A stretch of 64,000 bases of DNA from Aselliscus stoliczkanus (Eukaryota; Chordata; Mammalia; Chiroptera; Hipposideridae). Below the pieces are notes generated by a model, which ran no database searches, had not been told where the DNA came from, and worked only from the letters and a program-made list of their open reading frames with translations. The stretch lies in assembly GCA_033961575.1 (NCBI GenBank), contig CM066731.1, positions 79,567,501 to 79,631,500 on the forward strand, in the 5' to 3' direction. Shown piece after piece: positions 10,620 through 22,894 of the stretch. Position 1 is the stretch's first letter. Every line of letters starts with the position of its first letter. Both the position numbers and the translations under genes were made by a program.

Positions 10620-11110
10620 TGTTAGTCTGTGCATGGGCATATATTTCATATTTCTTGGGTAAATACCTAGGACTGTAATTGCTAGGTAATATGCTAATTG
10701 TACATTTAACATTATAAATTCATTATAAATTTGCAAAACAACTTCCCAAAATCATTATACCATTTTACTATCCACTAGGAATGTATAAGAGTTCCAGTTG
10801 TGCTATAGTCATGCAAACATTTAACTATTGTCAAAATTTTTTATTTTAGCTGTTTCAGGGGTATGCATAGGAGTACCCTATTTTGGTTTTAACTTGCATC
10901 TCCCTGCTGACTAACCACAGTGGCAAAATTTTTACGTACGTATTGGCCATTCATACCCCTTCTTTTGTTCAGTTGTTGTTCAAGTGTTTTGATGATTATT
11001 TTAATTGGCTAGTTGCCTCATTATTGAATTGTAAAAGGTCTTTATATATTTGTATACAAATGTTATGTTAGAAATATTCATTGAGATTATAGTCTCCAAT
11101 TCTGGACCAT
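10620..11110 (-). mobile_element. Ancient L1 fragment (ORF2 3' part), reverse
   Basis: Reverse-strand text such as TTTTAACTTGCATCTCCCTG and TATTGGCCATTCATACCCC matches the well-known antisense look of the L1 ORF2 C-terminal region. It is strongly diverged, truncated on both sides and has no reading frame. Confidence 0.7.
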
Positions 11111-11129
11111 ATCACATTTATTAAATTCC

Positions 11130-11425
11130 CTTTTTGAATATTTTAATTAAAATATAGCTAATATACAATATTATATTATTTTCAGATATACACAATAGTT
11201 AGTCAACATTTATATACCTAAAGAAGTGGTGATCACCATGGTAAGTCCAGCGTACATCTGACACTGTACCATGTTATCATAATATGATTGACAATATTTC
11301 CTATGCTGTATATATTACATCCCTATGACTTATTTGTTTTATACCTGGAAATTTAAACTTCTTATTCTCCATCACCTTTTCTTCTCTATTTTAATTTTCC
11401 AATTACAGTTGACATTCAATATTAT
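11130..11425 (-). mobile_element. Ancient L1 3' UTR fragment, reverse
   Basis: The stretch reads as the reverse of an old L1M-type 3' UTR (ATTTTCAGATATACACAATAG and GTGGTGATCACCATGGTAAG portions). It lies on the wrong side of the preceding ORF2 fragment to be one continuous element, so it is a separate or rearranged insertion. Confidence 0.6.
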
Positions 11426-11820
11426 GCTGAGTGGAGTAAATCATACATAGAAAGACAAATATCATACAATTTCACTTATACACTGAATCTAAAGAACAAA
11501 ATAAACAAACATACAAAACAGGAACAAATTCATGAATACAGAGAACATTTTGATGGTTCCCAGATGGGAGGGGGTTGGGAGCAAGGTGAAAAAGGTTAAG
11601 GGATTAAGAAGTACAATTTAGTAGTTAGAAAATAGTCATGGGAATGTAAAGTAAAGCACAGGGAATATAGTTAATAATATGGTAATAACTATGTATAGAG
11701 CCAGGTTAGTACTAGACTAGTCAGAGAAATCACTTCTTAAGTTGTATAAATGTCTAGCCACTATACTTTATGCCTGAAATTAATATAAAATGATACTTCA
11801 ACTGAAATTTAAAAATTAAA
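11426..11820 (+). mobile_element. 5'-truncated L1 3' end, forward
   Basis: It starts within the ORF2 C terminus (ATTATGCTGAGTGGAGTAAA) and runs through the 3' UTR (GGTAATAACTATGTATAGAG) to GCCTGAAATTAATATAAAA. It is an ordinary dead-on-arrival L1. Confidence 0.8.
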
Positions 11821-11869
11821 AATGTGGTAGGAAATAAGTTGAAGGGGAATAAGAGGTCCAAAATTCCAG

Positions 11870-12065
11870 GTATAAACAAATAAGTCATGGGGATGTAATG
11901 TACATCATAGGGAATATAGTCAATAATATTGTGATAGTATGGTACCATTTCAGATGATTGCTGGACTTATCAAGGTGATCACTGTTTTAGGTATATAAAT
12001 GTTGAATAACTATGGAGTACACCTGAAACTAATATGTTAGCTATACTTTAATAAATATCTTTAAA
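11870..12065 (+). mobile_element. Second truncated L1 3' UTR, forward
   Basis: It repeats the 3' UTR motifs GGGAATATAGTCAATAATAT, GGTGATCACTG and ACACCTGAAACTAATATG, ending in an A-rich tail. It is an independent short insertion next to the previous one. Confidence 0.75.
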
Positions 12066-12098
12066 AACAACAACAACAAAAAACCCCAACCTTTCATT

Positions 12099-12547
12099 GC
12101 AAATATTCTTTTTTTTTTTTTAAAGACTTTTATTGGGGAATTGGGGAAGGGGAACAGTGTTGGGGAATTGGGGAAGGGGAACAGCCAAGTTGCTGTCCTT
12201 CAATCATAGCTGTGGAGGGCACAGCTAGCTCAGCTCTAAGTCCAGTTGCCATCTGGCCGACCATCGGCAGCTCATGGCCGCTCAGCTCAAGGTGCTTTGG
12301 GTTCAGTGTTAGTTGCAGTTGAGCGTAGCCCACCATTCCATGTGGGAGTTGAACTGGCAGGCAACCTTGTTGATAGGAGCACGTGATCTCACCAGCTAAG
12401 CCATCCTGTCACCTGTTGGCAGCTCAGTGACAGCTCAGCTTGGGCGTAGCTCACCGGCCCATGTAAGAATAGAACCAGCGACCCTATTGCTCAGAGCTCT
12501 TGCTCTTAACCAACTGAACCACTTGGGCAGCCCGCAACTATTCTTTT
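12099..12547 (-). mobile_element. Composite dimeric SINE, reverse
   Basis: The body at 12113-12533 is flanked by near-identical duplications, GCAAATATTCTTTT on the left and GCAACTATTCTTTT on the right. Reading the minus strand, there are two tRNA-like heads in series: one with TTCAGTTGGTTAAGAGC and one beginning after GGATGGCTTAGCTGG. Then follows the T+ SINE 3' module and a tail with two copies of a CCCCTTCCCCAATTCCCCAA-type unit and AATAAAAGTCTTT. It is thus longer and more complex than the other SINEs here and may be the form from which type B was cut. Confidence 0.85.
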
Positions 12548-12807
12548 AGAACAAACTTAAAGAAATTAATATTATATGTATACACATAGTCCCTACTCCA
12601 GGAGATTAAGCTAATCTTTCCTTCCCTTCAGCATGGACTGGGCTTAGTGACATGCTACAAAACATGTAGTATGGAAAGTGAAAATTAGTAAACACAGTCA
12701 ACAAATCTCATTGACATTACCTTATCAAAGAAATGGAGGTTATATATACTCTGTACTAGCTTTGGAACTTTTCTGTAACTCTAAACGTATTCCAAAATAA
12801 AGTTCAA
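12548..12807 (+). mobile_element. Ancient L1M-type 3' end, forward
   Basis: The ending ACTCTGTACTAGCTTTGGAA and CCAAAATAAAGTTC resembles the 3' end of an old mammalian L1M-age repeat. It is highly diverged; the family name is uncertain. Confidence 0.5.
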
Positions 12808-12955
12808 TTTTTTTTTTTTTCTTAGCTGAGCCATCTTGCCACCTGTTGGCAGCTCAACGGCAGCTCAGCTCAGGCTGGCATCAAACTACTATTGTTCAGA
12901 GCTCAGCTAGCACTCTTGAGTGAGCTCTTAACCAACTGAGCCACTCGGCCAGCCC
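12808..12955 (-). mobile_element. tRNA-like SINE (type B), reverse
   Basis: The minus strand reads GGGCTGGCCGAGTGGCTCAG, TTGGTTAAGAGCTCACTC and the GAGCTGCC core, ending in a T-rich tract on the plus strand. It is the same type as 2041-2195. Target duplications are not clear. Confidence 0.82.
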
Positions 12956-12964
12956 AAGGTTTAC

Positions 12965-13990
12965 TTTTTAAAAGGGGGAAAAAAAATGTGCCAAAGTCCT
13001 TAACAGACACCTCATCAAAGAAGGTCAACAGATGACAAATTTTGAGATAAGAAAAGATGGTCAACATCACATGTACTCAGGGGAAGGCAAATTAAAACAA
13101 TAAGATACCACTAAGACAATTAGATGCCACTCTTTGCTTATTTAAATGGTCAAAATCCAAAACATGAAAACACCAAATGAGTGCAAAGCAACAGGAACTC
13201 TCATATATTGTTTGTGGGAATGCAAAACTGCATATAATTTGGAATATAGTTTGGCTGTTTTGTTTTTTTTTACAAAATAAAACATACCTTTAACATACAA
13301 TCCAGCAATCACACTCTTAGAATTGCACCCAGAAGAGCTGAAAATGTTTGTCCACACAAAAACCTGCACACAGATATTTATAGCAACTTTAGTCATAATT
13401 GCTACAACTTGAAAGCAACCAAATATCTTTCAGTAGATGAATGGATAAATAAAACGTGGTTAATCCACAAAATTGAGTATTATTCAGGGCTAAAAATAAA
13501 TGAACTACGAAGCCATGAAAAGACAGAAACTTAAAAGCATATTGCTAAGTGAAAGAAGCAAATCAGATAGGGCTACATGGTATATAATTTCAACTGTAGG
13601 ATATTCTGAAAAAGACAGAAATATAGAGACAGTAAAATGATAAATGGTTGGTGGAGGAGGAAAGGTATGATTATGTGGAGCACAGAGGATTTTTAGAGCA
13701 GTGAAAACGTGCTGTATGATACCATAAGGATGGATACATGTCATTATATATTTATTCAACACCATAGAATGTACCAAGAGTCAATTATAATGTCAACTAT
13801 TGGTTTTGAGTTATTAGGATGTGTCAATACAGGTTTATCAGTTGTAACAATATTGTTTCTAATGGGGATATTGATAAAGGGGGAGGCTGTGCATGTGTTG
13901 GGGAAGGAGGTATATGAGAAATCTGTATCTTCCTCTTATTTTGCTATAAACCTTAAACTGTTCTAAGAAAGTCTTAAAAATCTGTAAACA
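12965..13990 (+). mobile_element. Ancient L1 (ORF2 C terminus and 3' UTR), forward
   Basis: It contains degraded L1 text for the end of ORF2: AGACACCTCATCAAAGAAGG, TTTATAGCAACTTTAGTCAT, and GTAGATGAATGGATAAATAA. A diverged 3' UTR follows to about 13990. No frame remains. Confidence 0.75.
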
Positions 13991-14527
13991 TAATACTTGT
14001 AATAGCTGTTTGAAATTCTTCACCTCTAATTCTATCACCTCTGTCATTCATGGGTCCATTTCTAATAACTGAATGTTACATAGTTGTGAGTCACAATTTG
14101 CAGCATCTTTGCATGTCAAATGCAATGGACATTGTGTTGTATCACTTTAAAGAGTGCTGATGTTTGCTTAGCCAGGGAATTAAGTTATTCTAGATTAGGT
14201 TGAGCCATTCATGATTCGTTTTAATCTTTGTTTAGGTAGGTCTAGTGTAGCCTTTATTCTAGTACTATTTTACCTATATTGTGAATAAGTGACTTTTTCT
14301 GTTTCTATTGAATATTCAGTCTTTAGTGTGATTTATCTTGTCTAGCCAGACAAAATTCATACATCTCTCAACCATAATGAACTCTGGGAAATGATTTTCT
14401 TTGTAACTCCTCAAATGTTGTTCTTTATCTGATCTCACAGAATTTCTCCCTAGCCATGTACAGATTAGTGTCCAGCCAAATATTCATGAAAAACATCTAT
14501 GAAGATTTCTGAAGCTTTTGCCGAGTA
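13991..14527. other. Probable ancient repeat or single-copy sequence, left of mariner 1
   Basis: No gene was seen. Phrases such as CACCTCTGTCATTCATGGGT have the look of an old L1-age repeat, and similar text seems to resume at 15104-15360, as if the mariner split it. The family was not identified. Confidence 0.4.
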
Positions 14528-15101
14528 CAAGTTCTGACAATTAAGTTTGTGAACTTGTTGCAATGATGTTCCTAACATTTTTTGATATCAGAGGGATTAT
14601 TCATTATAAATTTGTACCAACTGGACAAACATTTAACCAAGTTACCTATTTGGAAGTGCTGTAAAGACTGTGTGAAAAGTTAGACAGCCTGAACTTTTTG
14701 CCAACAATTCATAGCTCTTGCATCACAACAATGCACCAGCTTACACGGCACTGTCTGTGAGGGAATTTTAGCCGGTAAACAATTAACTGTATTAGAATAC
14801 CCTCTCTACTCACCTGATCTGGCCCCCAATGACTTCTTTCTTTACCCGAAGATAAAGGAAATATTGAAAGGAAGACATTTTGGTGGCATTCAGGATGTCA
14901 AGTGTAATAATGACAACCGCTCTGATGGCCATTACAGAAAAAGAATTCCAAAATTGCTATGAAGGATGGAATAGTCATCGGCATTGGTGCATAGCTTCTT
15001 AAGGGGAGTACTTTGAAAGTGACCATAGTGATTGATATTCAGCAATGAAGTATGTAGCACTTTTTCTAGGATGAGTTCACAAACTTAATTGTCCAACCTC
15101 A
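14528..15101 (+). mobile_element. Mariner deletion derivative, copy 1 (574 bp)
   Basis: A DNA transposon bounded by TA dinucleotides (14526-14527 and 15102-15103) with terminal inverted repeats related to GAGGTCTGACAATTAAGTT. It encodes, in broken form, only the C-terminal catalytic part of a mariner transposase. A DIRGIIHY-like block includes the first catalytic Asp, then come the HDNAPAH-like and SPDLAPND-like blocks. The N-terminal helix-turn-helix DNA-binding region is missing: the left repeat runs almost directly into the first catalytic block. The same shortened structure is seen at 57062 and 60890. Confidence 0.9.
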
Positions 15102-15103
15102 TA

Positions 15104-18100
15104 TATCTCTCCTCTTTTGTCTTCTGTCCCACAAAGGCCATTCACCTCAGCTTACCTAGACTTTGTTCTCTGTCCACTGAATGCAATAAGATTCTTCTGT
15201 TCTGCTTATGTTGCCTTCTCTGGGTTGTGGTCCAGAAAAGTGCCTCCATTATAAACCTGGGGTATTCTGAGGGATGACCTCATTGGTTTTCCTTCTCTCT
15301 GGAATCACAGTCATACACCACTCGACAGTTTCTGTTGTGTTTTGTTTTTATGACAGGTGAGTAAATCTGATCCTGATTACTACTTCATGACCCAAAGCAG
15401 AAAAATATACTGAGGATTTCTGGAATTAACTAGTGCATAAGTGAATTAGTGACAATTATGGTTAGTATGTTGAATTCAAAGTGTTTGTGGGGTACCCACT
15501 TGAAAATAATCATCAGGTAATTATAGCTTCATATATTTGACAATTTATGACAGTGATTTGGACAGGAAACATATTGGAGGTTTATATTCATCGACCTGAA
15601 AATTTATGGCAGAAGAGTAGAGCAAGTTAGAACTATTATAGTCAAGAGATAGATACATAAATAAATTGTTGGGTGTTAATAAGTGGTTAGAAGTGAGGAA
15701 GTAGTGACTACATTTTATGAATTAAATTTTATAAATATTACTGGGAGAATATGCATATGATGATAGAGAGCAGGTTGCAGGAAAATGACTGCCCTGTTAT
15801 AAATCATTCAAATTAGTAGATACTGTGTTCCCCATCTCATATTAAAGAATCTTTATGTACATCCTGGAGCTTTTTCCCAGTTTTTATGGATATGTTGCTC
15901 AGCAACTGAACCAAGATGAAAAAGAAACAGATGAATAAATTGATATAAGCTAAAATTACATTTAGTGATATAGACATACCAAATATACATATTTGAAGTG
16001 CTTTGGGTACATGTAATGTACAAATATAGTAACCAACAACTAAAAATAAATGCCTTATCTCTATCTGTTGATTTTATCTTCTTTATTATTAACACAAATT
16101 TATAACCTATTAGTGTCAGAAGTTTTCTTAGGGGCCAAACATTGTACTTTATTATTGCTATGAACTTCAATGCCAAAGGAGGTTAACCAATGAAGAGATC
16201 ATGTATTAAGTTAGTGGCAGCACCAGAATGAGGTAGGACTCAAGTCTTCATATATGCTGCCCATATCTCTTCCTTAAGAAGGCACCTGTCTATTCACTAA
16301 AGGGCATCTCATTCTCCCTGAACACACAATTCGGATAAATCCCTATCCTCACCCAAAGTTAGGTAGCTTCATCTGTCCTTGTGTCCTGCATATTAAATTC
16401 TCCCACAGCATGCTCTACCCTTTCTCCTCCCCGATGTGCTGGTATCTATGAAATGAAGATAAAATGAGAAGACACAGGTGGGAATGGCAGAGCTTCTGTT
16501 AGTCTGAACCCTATATAGCTATGAGCATCCTTCCCTCCTACCATCTCCATTTGAACTTTGCATAAATCAGAAATATATTTCTATTGTCATGTTTCTGAGA
16601 TTTAGAAAGCCATATTTCAAAGCAATGAGTGCTGTCTTAATTAATAAAGGTTTATAACTTTGCATAGAGTAATAACCTGAAACATGTTTTAACAGCTAAG
16701 AATAGAGGCTACTGGGAAAATGGGTGTACAGAATGGTACATTCCAAAGGTACTTTCTTCTACATGGTCTCTTTGCGCCTTGTCTGAATCTATCGCTATCA
16801 TACTGAAGGGAAACTGGCTCAGGCAGGGATGGTTTCTTTACAGCCTGGGATGGAACTTGTAATCTTTGTTCAATGCACAGAAGATGCTGAAACTGGGATA
16901 GAGAGCTAAGTCAAAAGCTACACAGAAAGCATAATTTTGTACTTGGGGAAGAGGCTCCAGGAACGAAAGACAAGGGCAAGTAAAAGTGTGAATATAGGGT
17001 GAACTGAAAAGTTTCCTTGAAAAAAAGTAGTCATCAGGCTCTTAAATTTTTCTTTATGAGCCACCTGGGACATGGTACACAGGAGAGTTTTGTTTTCTTC
17101 ATGCTTTTTTTAGAGAGAAGACACCCATAATGTATTTCTTGATGGTCAAAGTCATAACAGTATCTCCCTTCTTCAGAAAATAGCCTCTGAGGTCAGGTAT
17201 TCATCATCCTTTCCTACAAGAAAATTGGTCATCCATTCCCATTAGCAACCACTCCCAGTCACTCAACATCACCCAATGAAGCCACTTAAGACAAACTGGA
17301 GGACTGTGTGGCATGGATCAGGCCAGCACATCCATTTTTCCTTGTATTAGAATTTGCTCACCTAGTTTCATTGTCTCGCTTAACACAGTCATCTATCTGA
17401 GTTCACTGACTGGTCTGAATTTGCACAGGTTATTTCAAAGATAAAGGTCAGATACATAACACACTGCTAGGACCACATTTATTAACCACAGTCCCCCCAA
17501 CCCCCACTCCCACCTGTCTCACTGACTTTCAGCATCATCAGTGTCGTCTGGAGCAAGAGAGCTGTAAATTAAATGTGGCAGAACATGAAATGGGAGCCAA
17601 GAATACAGCCACAGACTAGTGATAGATGATGCCAAGTTCAACCTTATTAGCCTTTGAAAAACCATACTGCTCTGCCAAGACAGTATCTAAACCTTGTTAT
17701 ATACAGAGTACCTAGACAGTCCAGTTGTAGCTGGTTTTAATCACAAGATGACAAAGAGGCAATTAGATATGGCTTGGAGATGAAGTTGAACTCCTTCCTC
17801 AAGGGGATTTGCTGCTGGCTGAGATTTCAACCTACAAAGTTTTGAAAGCTCTTTCTTCATTCTATGCCTTAGAGCCTTGCTCATTTTATACCACCAGGTT
17901 TCAGACTTTTTTTTTTTTTTTAAGATTCATATGTAGGCATTCATTAAACAAGACATCCTCAAGAAAGAAAATTCAGAAGTAGCTCCCATGCAAAGAAGGG
18001 ACCAGCTGGTTTTCCCCTAGTTTCCTTAAAGCCTAACTTTGATACTGAACTTTGAGGCAGGATATTTCTTGGAGGCCAACAACAGGGACACGTCACAGGA

Positions 18101-18284
18101 GGCAGAATCTTTGAGATATGGCTGGTCCTCGGCAATTATGATCAGGATGGCTGGGCTATATTTGGCTACCTTTCTCTGGATTAATATTATGGGGAGTGAC
18201 AAACTATTCAAGGGGCAAGGGTGAGGGTGTTGGGATGTTTTGAGGACTGACTCAATATCACAGAGTCCTAAAGGCTGGAGTGTA
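15104..18284. other. Mostly single-copy non-coding sequence
   Basis: No supported gene lies here. Apart from a probable MIR at 16120-16290, I see no recognisable repeat beyond 15360 and no exon-like frame with splice signals that I would defend. A T-run occurs at 17908-17921. Confidence 0.6.
16120..16290 (+). mobile_element. MIR SINE remnant
   Basis: The stretch with GGAGGTTAACC, TTAGTGGCAGCACCAGAATG and GACTCAAGTCTTC follows the order of the MIR core (GAGGTTAAGT, AGTGGCAGAGCCAGGATT). It is very old and diverged. Confidence 0.5.
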
Positions 18285-18830
18285 TGAGGGTTCCCTTTTC
18301 TCCACATCCTCACCACCTCTTATTTGTTGAGTTCTTGATGATGGCCACTCTGACATGGTTTTAATTTGCATTTCTCTGGTGACATGGATGAACCTAGATA
18401 GTATTATGCTAAGTGAAATAAATCAGACACAGAAAGATAAATGCCGTATGATTTAACTTATATGTAGAATCTTAAAAAAAGAACAGACAAAATAGAAATA
18501 AGCTCATAGATACAAAGAACAAATTGAATTGATGGTTGCCAGTTTGGTGAAAGGGGTTGGGAGACTGGATGGAAAAGGTGAAGGGATTATGAAGTATAAA
18601 TTTCCAGTTATAAAAATAATCATGGGGATGTAGAGTATAGCATAAGGAATATAGTCAATAATATTGTAATAACTATGTATGGTGTCAGATAGGTACTAGG
18701 CTTAACAGGGTGATCACTTTGTGAGGTATATAAATGTACAATCAGTATGTTGTACACCTGAAACTAATATAATATGTCAACTGTAATTGAAAAAGCTTGC
18801 AATTAAAAATAATTCTAAAAAATTAAATCT
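18285..18830 (+). mobile_element. Twin-primed L1 fragment
   Basis: At 18285-18381 the text is reverse L1 ORF2 (GAGGGTTCCCTTTTCTCCAC; TTAATTTGCATTTCTCTGG). At about 18382 it turns to forward ORF2 C-terminal and 3' UTR text (ATGGATGAACCTAGATAG; GTACACCTGAAACTAATAT), ending A-rich near 18830. An inverted 5' piece joined to a sense 3' piece indicates twin priming, with about 290 bp of L1 lost at the junction judged against element #1. No target duplication was recognised. Confidence 0.78.
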
Positions 18831-19423
18831 GCATCAAAGGCAAACCAGTCTGACTTCATAGCAGCCCAGTAAAAATCTGAGCAGGGGAATGTAGCAACTT
18901 CTACCTCTAGGCTAAAAGTCTAAACTTTCTGTGAATAAAGAGCTGCCTGCCTGGGCAGCAGGGCAGTTCTGGTCATTGTGGCCTCCATGATAGACAAGGA
19001 GGGCAAACCAAGAAAGACTGTCCTTCCCAGGAGGAAACACATTGATGACCACATGCCTTCCTCACAGAATCCTGCTGCTTGCTCCTGGTCCACACACTGA
19101 AATGAGTCCTAGTCGTTCACATGCCCCAATCCTGATAAGGAACCACAGGTGTCTATTGGGACAAACAGACCTACTCTACTCCTGAGGAGCCCAGGTCAGC
19201 TGCCTTCACCACCTTACCCAGCTCTTCATATACACTTATAAACAGACAACTAAAACCACAAAATAAGCATCATAAAGAGATTTTCAAATGGAAATATTTA
19301 ACAGCTAATGGTGCATGGGCTCCAATGCCTTAAAACATGTACTAGCCAGCAACATCCAGAATTGCCCACAAGTGTCAAATAGCAGAGTGTCATTTATGAC
19401 CTTGAAAGAGAATAGTCAAAATC
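18831..19423. other. Single-copy non-coding sequence
   Basis: No gene or recognisable repeat was seen in this stretch. Confidence 0.5.
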
Positions 19424-19608
19424 AGTGGTTCTCAGTCACTGAGCAGAATCACCCAGAGGGCTTTTGAAAAGACAACTTGCTGGAACTACCCCAGTGGTCC
19501 TGTTTCAATGGGTCTGGGACAGGGCTGGACAATTTGCATTTCTAAGAGGCCCTAGGTGATTCTGATACTGCTGGTCCAGTTACCACACTTTGAGAAGCAA
19601 TGGCCAAG
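19424..19608 (-). mobile_element. MER20-like hAT element
   Basis: It begins CAGTGGTTCTCAG and ends CACACTTTGAGAAGCA, hAT-type inverted ends. Internal phrases (AGAATCACCCAGAGGGCTT; GGCCCTAGGTGATTCTGATAC) follow the reverse orientation of the MER20 non-autonomous hAT-Charlie element, and the length (about 185 bp) is near the usual ~220 bp. Confidence 0.75.
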
Positions 19609-19639
19609 ATGATCAAGTAGATCAACCTGTGAATAAAAA

Positions 19640-19768
19640 CAGGAATTATTCAGGAAACAAGTGAACATTTGCAGGTGTGAGAATCAAAAATGTCTCCAGA
19701 CATTGCAGAATGTCCCCAGGGAGTCATGGGGTCACATTGCCCCAGGCTGAGAACCACTGACTTCATCC
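19640..19768. mobile_element. hAT-type fragment
   Basis: AAAAATGTCTCCAGACATTG followed by GGCTGAGAACCACTG is the familiar end of a mammalian hAT non-autonomous element. The family was not resolved. It lies between two MER20-like copies. Confidence 0.55.
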
Positions 19769-19805
19769 AGTGGCTTGTGAGAATATGGGGCAATGTTGCC
19801 CATTT

Positions 19806-19950
19806 AGACCACTGGTTCTCAAAAACCAGCATGTATCAGAATCACCTAAAGAGCTTGTTAAAACATAGATTATGGGCTCAGCCCCAGAGTTTCTGGTTCC
19901 CAGGTGATGCTAATATACCTGGTTTATGCACCACAGTTTGAGAAAAAAAA
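19806..19950 (-). mobile_element. MER20-like hAT element, second copy
   Basis: GGTTCTCAAAAACCAGCATG, ATCAGAATCACC, GAGCTTGTTAAAACATAG and CACAGTTTGAGAA match the reverse MER20 order. It is shorter than the first copy because of internal losses. Confidence 0.7.
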
Positions 19951-22207
19951 ACACTGGTTTCCAAGGCTTGAACCAATCCAGTTTTATCATTGGAGCTGGA
20001 GAAAGACTTCCCTCCTGAAAGCATATGGACTCAAGATGGAAGACAGCTCTCTGTATACAATCTGTGTCCCGTTTGAAAATAAAAAGTGGGGAGGAAATGT
20101 CATTAGGGATGTGATCCACAAGTTCTGCTACTGTTCATATTCAGACAGCTTATCTGGCCAGTGGACCTTAATGACCAGTGCTGATTAGAGCGTGAGAGGG
20201 AGATGTCAGAGGCCAGAGCAGTCATTTTGATTGTGAGGTAAGACACTGAGAGGAAACCCTGCTGCAAAGATCTGCAAGCATGGGACTGGGGAGCAGAATT
20301 TAGGGTTAAGACTTCTATTGCCCCTTCTCTCTGCCTCTGACCCTGTGCCCCAATCCTGCACAGCAACATCCTTACATCTTAGATTTTTGCCACCTTTTAG
20401 CAGCTACATGTAATAGAGAAGTTGGGGACAGAGAGATGTTGTGAGCCTGCTCAGGGTGACAACAAGGTCATCATTGTACACAGATATGTGGACCAAAGCA
20501 AGGGAAGGTGGGAAAGGTGAAGAGTGATGGACTGAAACACAGCTACCTTGTTATTCACAATCAGCCTGACAATTATAAAATGTCCAATACAAATTTTGGA
20601 ACTTTAAGCAGATTATGCTTTCTACATCTCCTTCTGTGTGAGGGAGGAGAGCAGGTGGATCATAGTGGTGGTTAGAAGGACATACACAGATTTAGCATAG
20701 AGAGAAGAAAAGCATCCCCTCCCATGGAACCAAGTCTTCCTACCTGTTATGAAAAGGCTCAGCCTCCAGGATCACCTCTGTACACTACCAAGACAAACCT
20801 GACTTTCCCACATGGCCCAACTTGAGTTCTACCAGCTTTATGCCAGTCCTCCCACCCAACCCCATCACAATATCATCTGTTTCCTAAATCTTTTGTATAT
20901 TTAATCCTGTGCTGTCTTTTACTGTGCCATCATTTATTTTTTAGGTGGGAAGTCTGATTGCTGCAACAAAACTGCAAAACTCTGTTAGTTCCTACTAGAG
21001 TATAATAGGACTATGTTTCCATTTGTTTCCCTCATGCCAGGCCAATAGACTATCTTCAAATAGCCACATCCATCCTTCACTGAAAGAAAAGCACCATATG
21101 AAACACATGGAAATTAAGGATAAAGCTATGGAGCAACTATGCATTGAATCCTTCATTCCTTCACCTACTTGTGTAACACTGTGCAATTTAACCTCTCGTC
21201 ATTCCAGTACTCTTCTGTTGGGAAGAGGATGGTTGTTTTCAGAATCAGAGACAATGTATGCAAAAGGCCTGGTACCAAACCTTTCAAAAGGTAGCACAAA
21301 ATAAATGTAACAATTCTTAAATTACTAAAAGATCAACATATGGATATACCCTCTGTGTCACAGGCCAATGTACACTTAGCCTGTGAACGCAACTCTCCTG
21401 GTTCTCCCAGCCATCCACCTCATAGCTCATTATTTCCATTATAAATCTGTCTGATCCGTCATACATGCCTTTGCCTTTGTCTTGCCTACTTCCGATGCGG
21501 ATTTCCTCTTTATTCTGGAAATAGATCCCCATGTGCATCTTCTTTGATAGCATGCCTCCCAGTTGCATTCAGTCTACTCCCCATCACTAGGACACTTCTA
21601 CCTGGATTCCCTGGAGGCATCACTCACAATGAAATCAGTCTACATTGCAAATGTGGCTCAAGTCCCTAAGAATGCCTGCTACCTCTGACATCACAACACA
21701 ATTTTCCTGCCAACTCATAACTTAGTTAAGGAAATTGGAACACAGGCAGCAAGGTAGGAATATGTGAGCTGAGGCAATGGGCTTGCATTTTGGAAAGTCA
21801 GCTCCCTCTCAAACACATACCTCTTTGTAACTTCTCCATCTCCCATTATTCTCCTCTATTGAAAACAATTACTTGAATGCCTTTGGACTCACCAGGTAGG
21901 CTACACTTTTCTCCTTGGCTAATTTTTATCATTATACTTGGGCTTTCATTGGTAGGTTCTTAATTAGGTCTTTGCAGTATCTGTGGCAGATTAGCCCACC
22001 TGGTTTCACAGGCCGTGGGAAGTCTGTGGCATTGCTGGAACATGACGCTGGCAAGTCTGCTCCTGTCCTGTGACCAGAAACAAAGAAACGTCTACTGTGT
22101 AGAATATTTCCAACCTTTTCAAATCTCTTGGGCTTCCAACTTATCCAGATGATGCTTCTCACTCTGAAGTATTCAGGACTCTGAGAACGCAGAATTTAAT
22201 TTAAACA
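19951..22207. other. Single-copy non-coding sequence
   Basis: No gene, RNA gene or clear repeat is supported. Several 60-95 codon frames on both strands lack splice context and any family resemblance. Confidence 0.55.
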
Positions 22208-22290
22208 TATTGGGTTGTCGAAAAAGTCATGACCTATTTTTTTCTGTTTTTCATTGCAAAAATGGGTCATGACTTTTTGACAACCCAATA
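22208..22290. mobile_element. 83-bp palindromic mariner-type MITE, copy 1
   Basis: The element starts TATTGGGTTGTCGAAAAAGT and ends with the inverted counterpart GACTTTTTGACAACCCAATA. The ~25-bp terminal inverted repeats differ by one indel, and the central loop is short. The TA ends and the TATTGGGTTG start are typical of mammalian mariner MITEs. A second 83-bp copy lies at 62002-62084. Confidence 0.88.
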
Positions 22291-22398
22291 AATCTCTGCA
22301 GATTTAAAAAAAGGATCCCAATGTTTCCATACATTTAAGCTCATGGATTTTGTTTACAGGAGAGTTCTGCAGGCCTTCCTTCACATAATCCATTTACT

Positions 22399-22501
22399 CT
22401 TTTTTTTGAGGGCAGTGTCACTGGCCCTCATATGTGGGACCCGAGCTGGGGCCGCTGGCTTCCCAAGCCAGCGCTTAACCACCGTGCCACTCAGCCAGCA
22501 C
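22399..22501 (-). mobile_element. Short tRNA-like SINE (type A), reverse
   Basis: On the plus strand it opens with a T tract, then GAGGGCAGTGTCACTGGCCC and CTGGCTTCCCAAGCCAGCG, and ends TGCCACTCAGCCAGC, the exact reverse of the type A SINE at 700-815. Target duplications are unclear. Confidence 0.88.
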
Positions 22502-22894
22502 CTTACATAGTCTTTTAATAACCTTGAGTATCTGGCGTCCCAGTCCAAGCCCAGTTAGAAATAGCAAATTAGAGGAGACAATAATCTTAGAAGTTTGCCC
22601 TCTAAGAATAGGAAAAGACAGCTGATAGGAAAGTAAGAAGACAAAAAATGCTGAAAACAAGCAGACAGCTTTTCCATCCCCTCTGCCATTCCCTTCAACC
22701 CTCCTTACTGTTCTCTTTGATGATTGCAACTACCTCCTATTGGTGATGGGGCCTGCCTTCACTGGAACTGATTCCTAGAAGTGTTATTATAGTCATCTGC
22801 CTGTGAAAGAAACCATAAGCTACACTTGCTTTAATGCCTCTGTTGCACTAGTTTTGCCTCCAGGACACTGTTTTGAAATGTACCCAGAATTTGG

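Noticed and set aside
13709..13966. 85-codon frame with hydrophobic stretch
   Set aside because: It falls in an ancient L1 3' UTR and has no conserved start or family.
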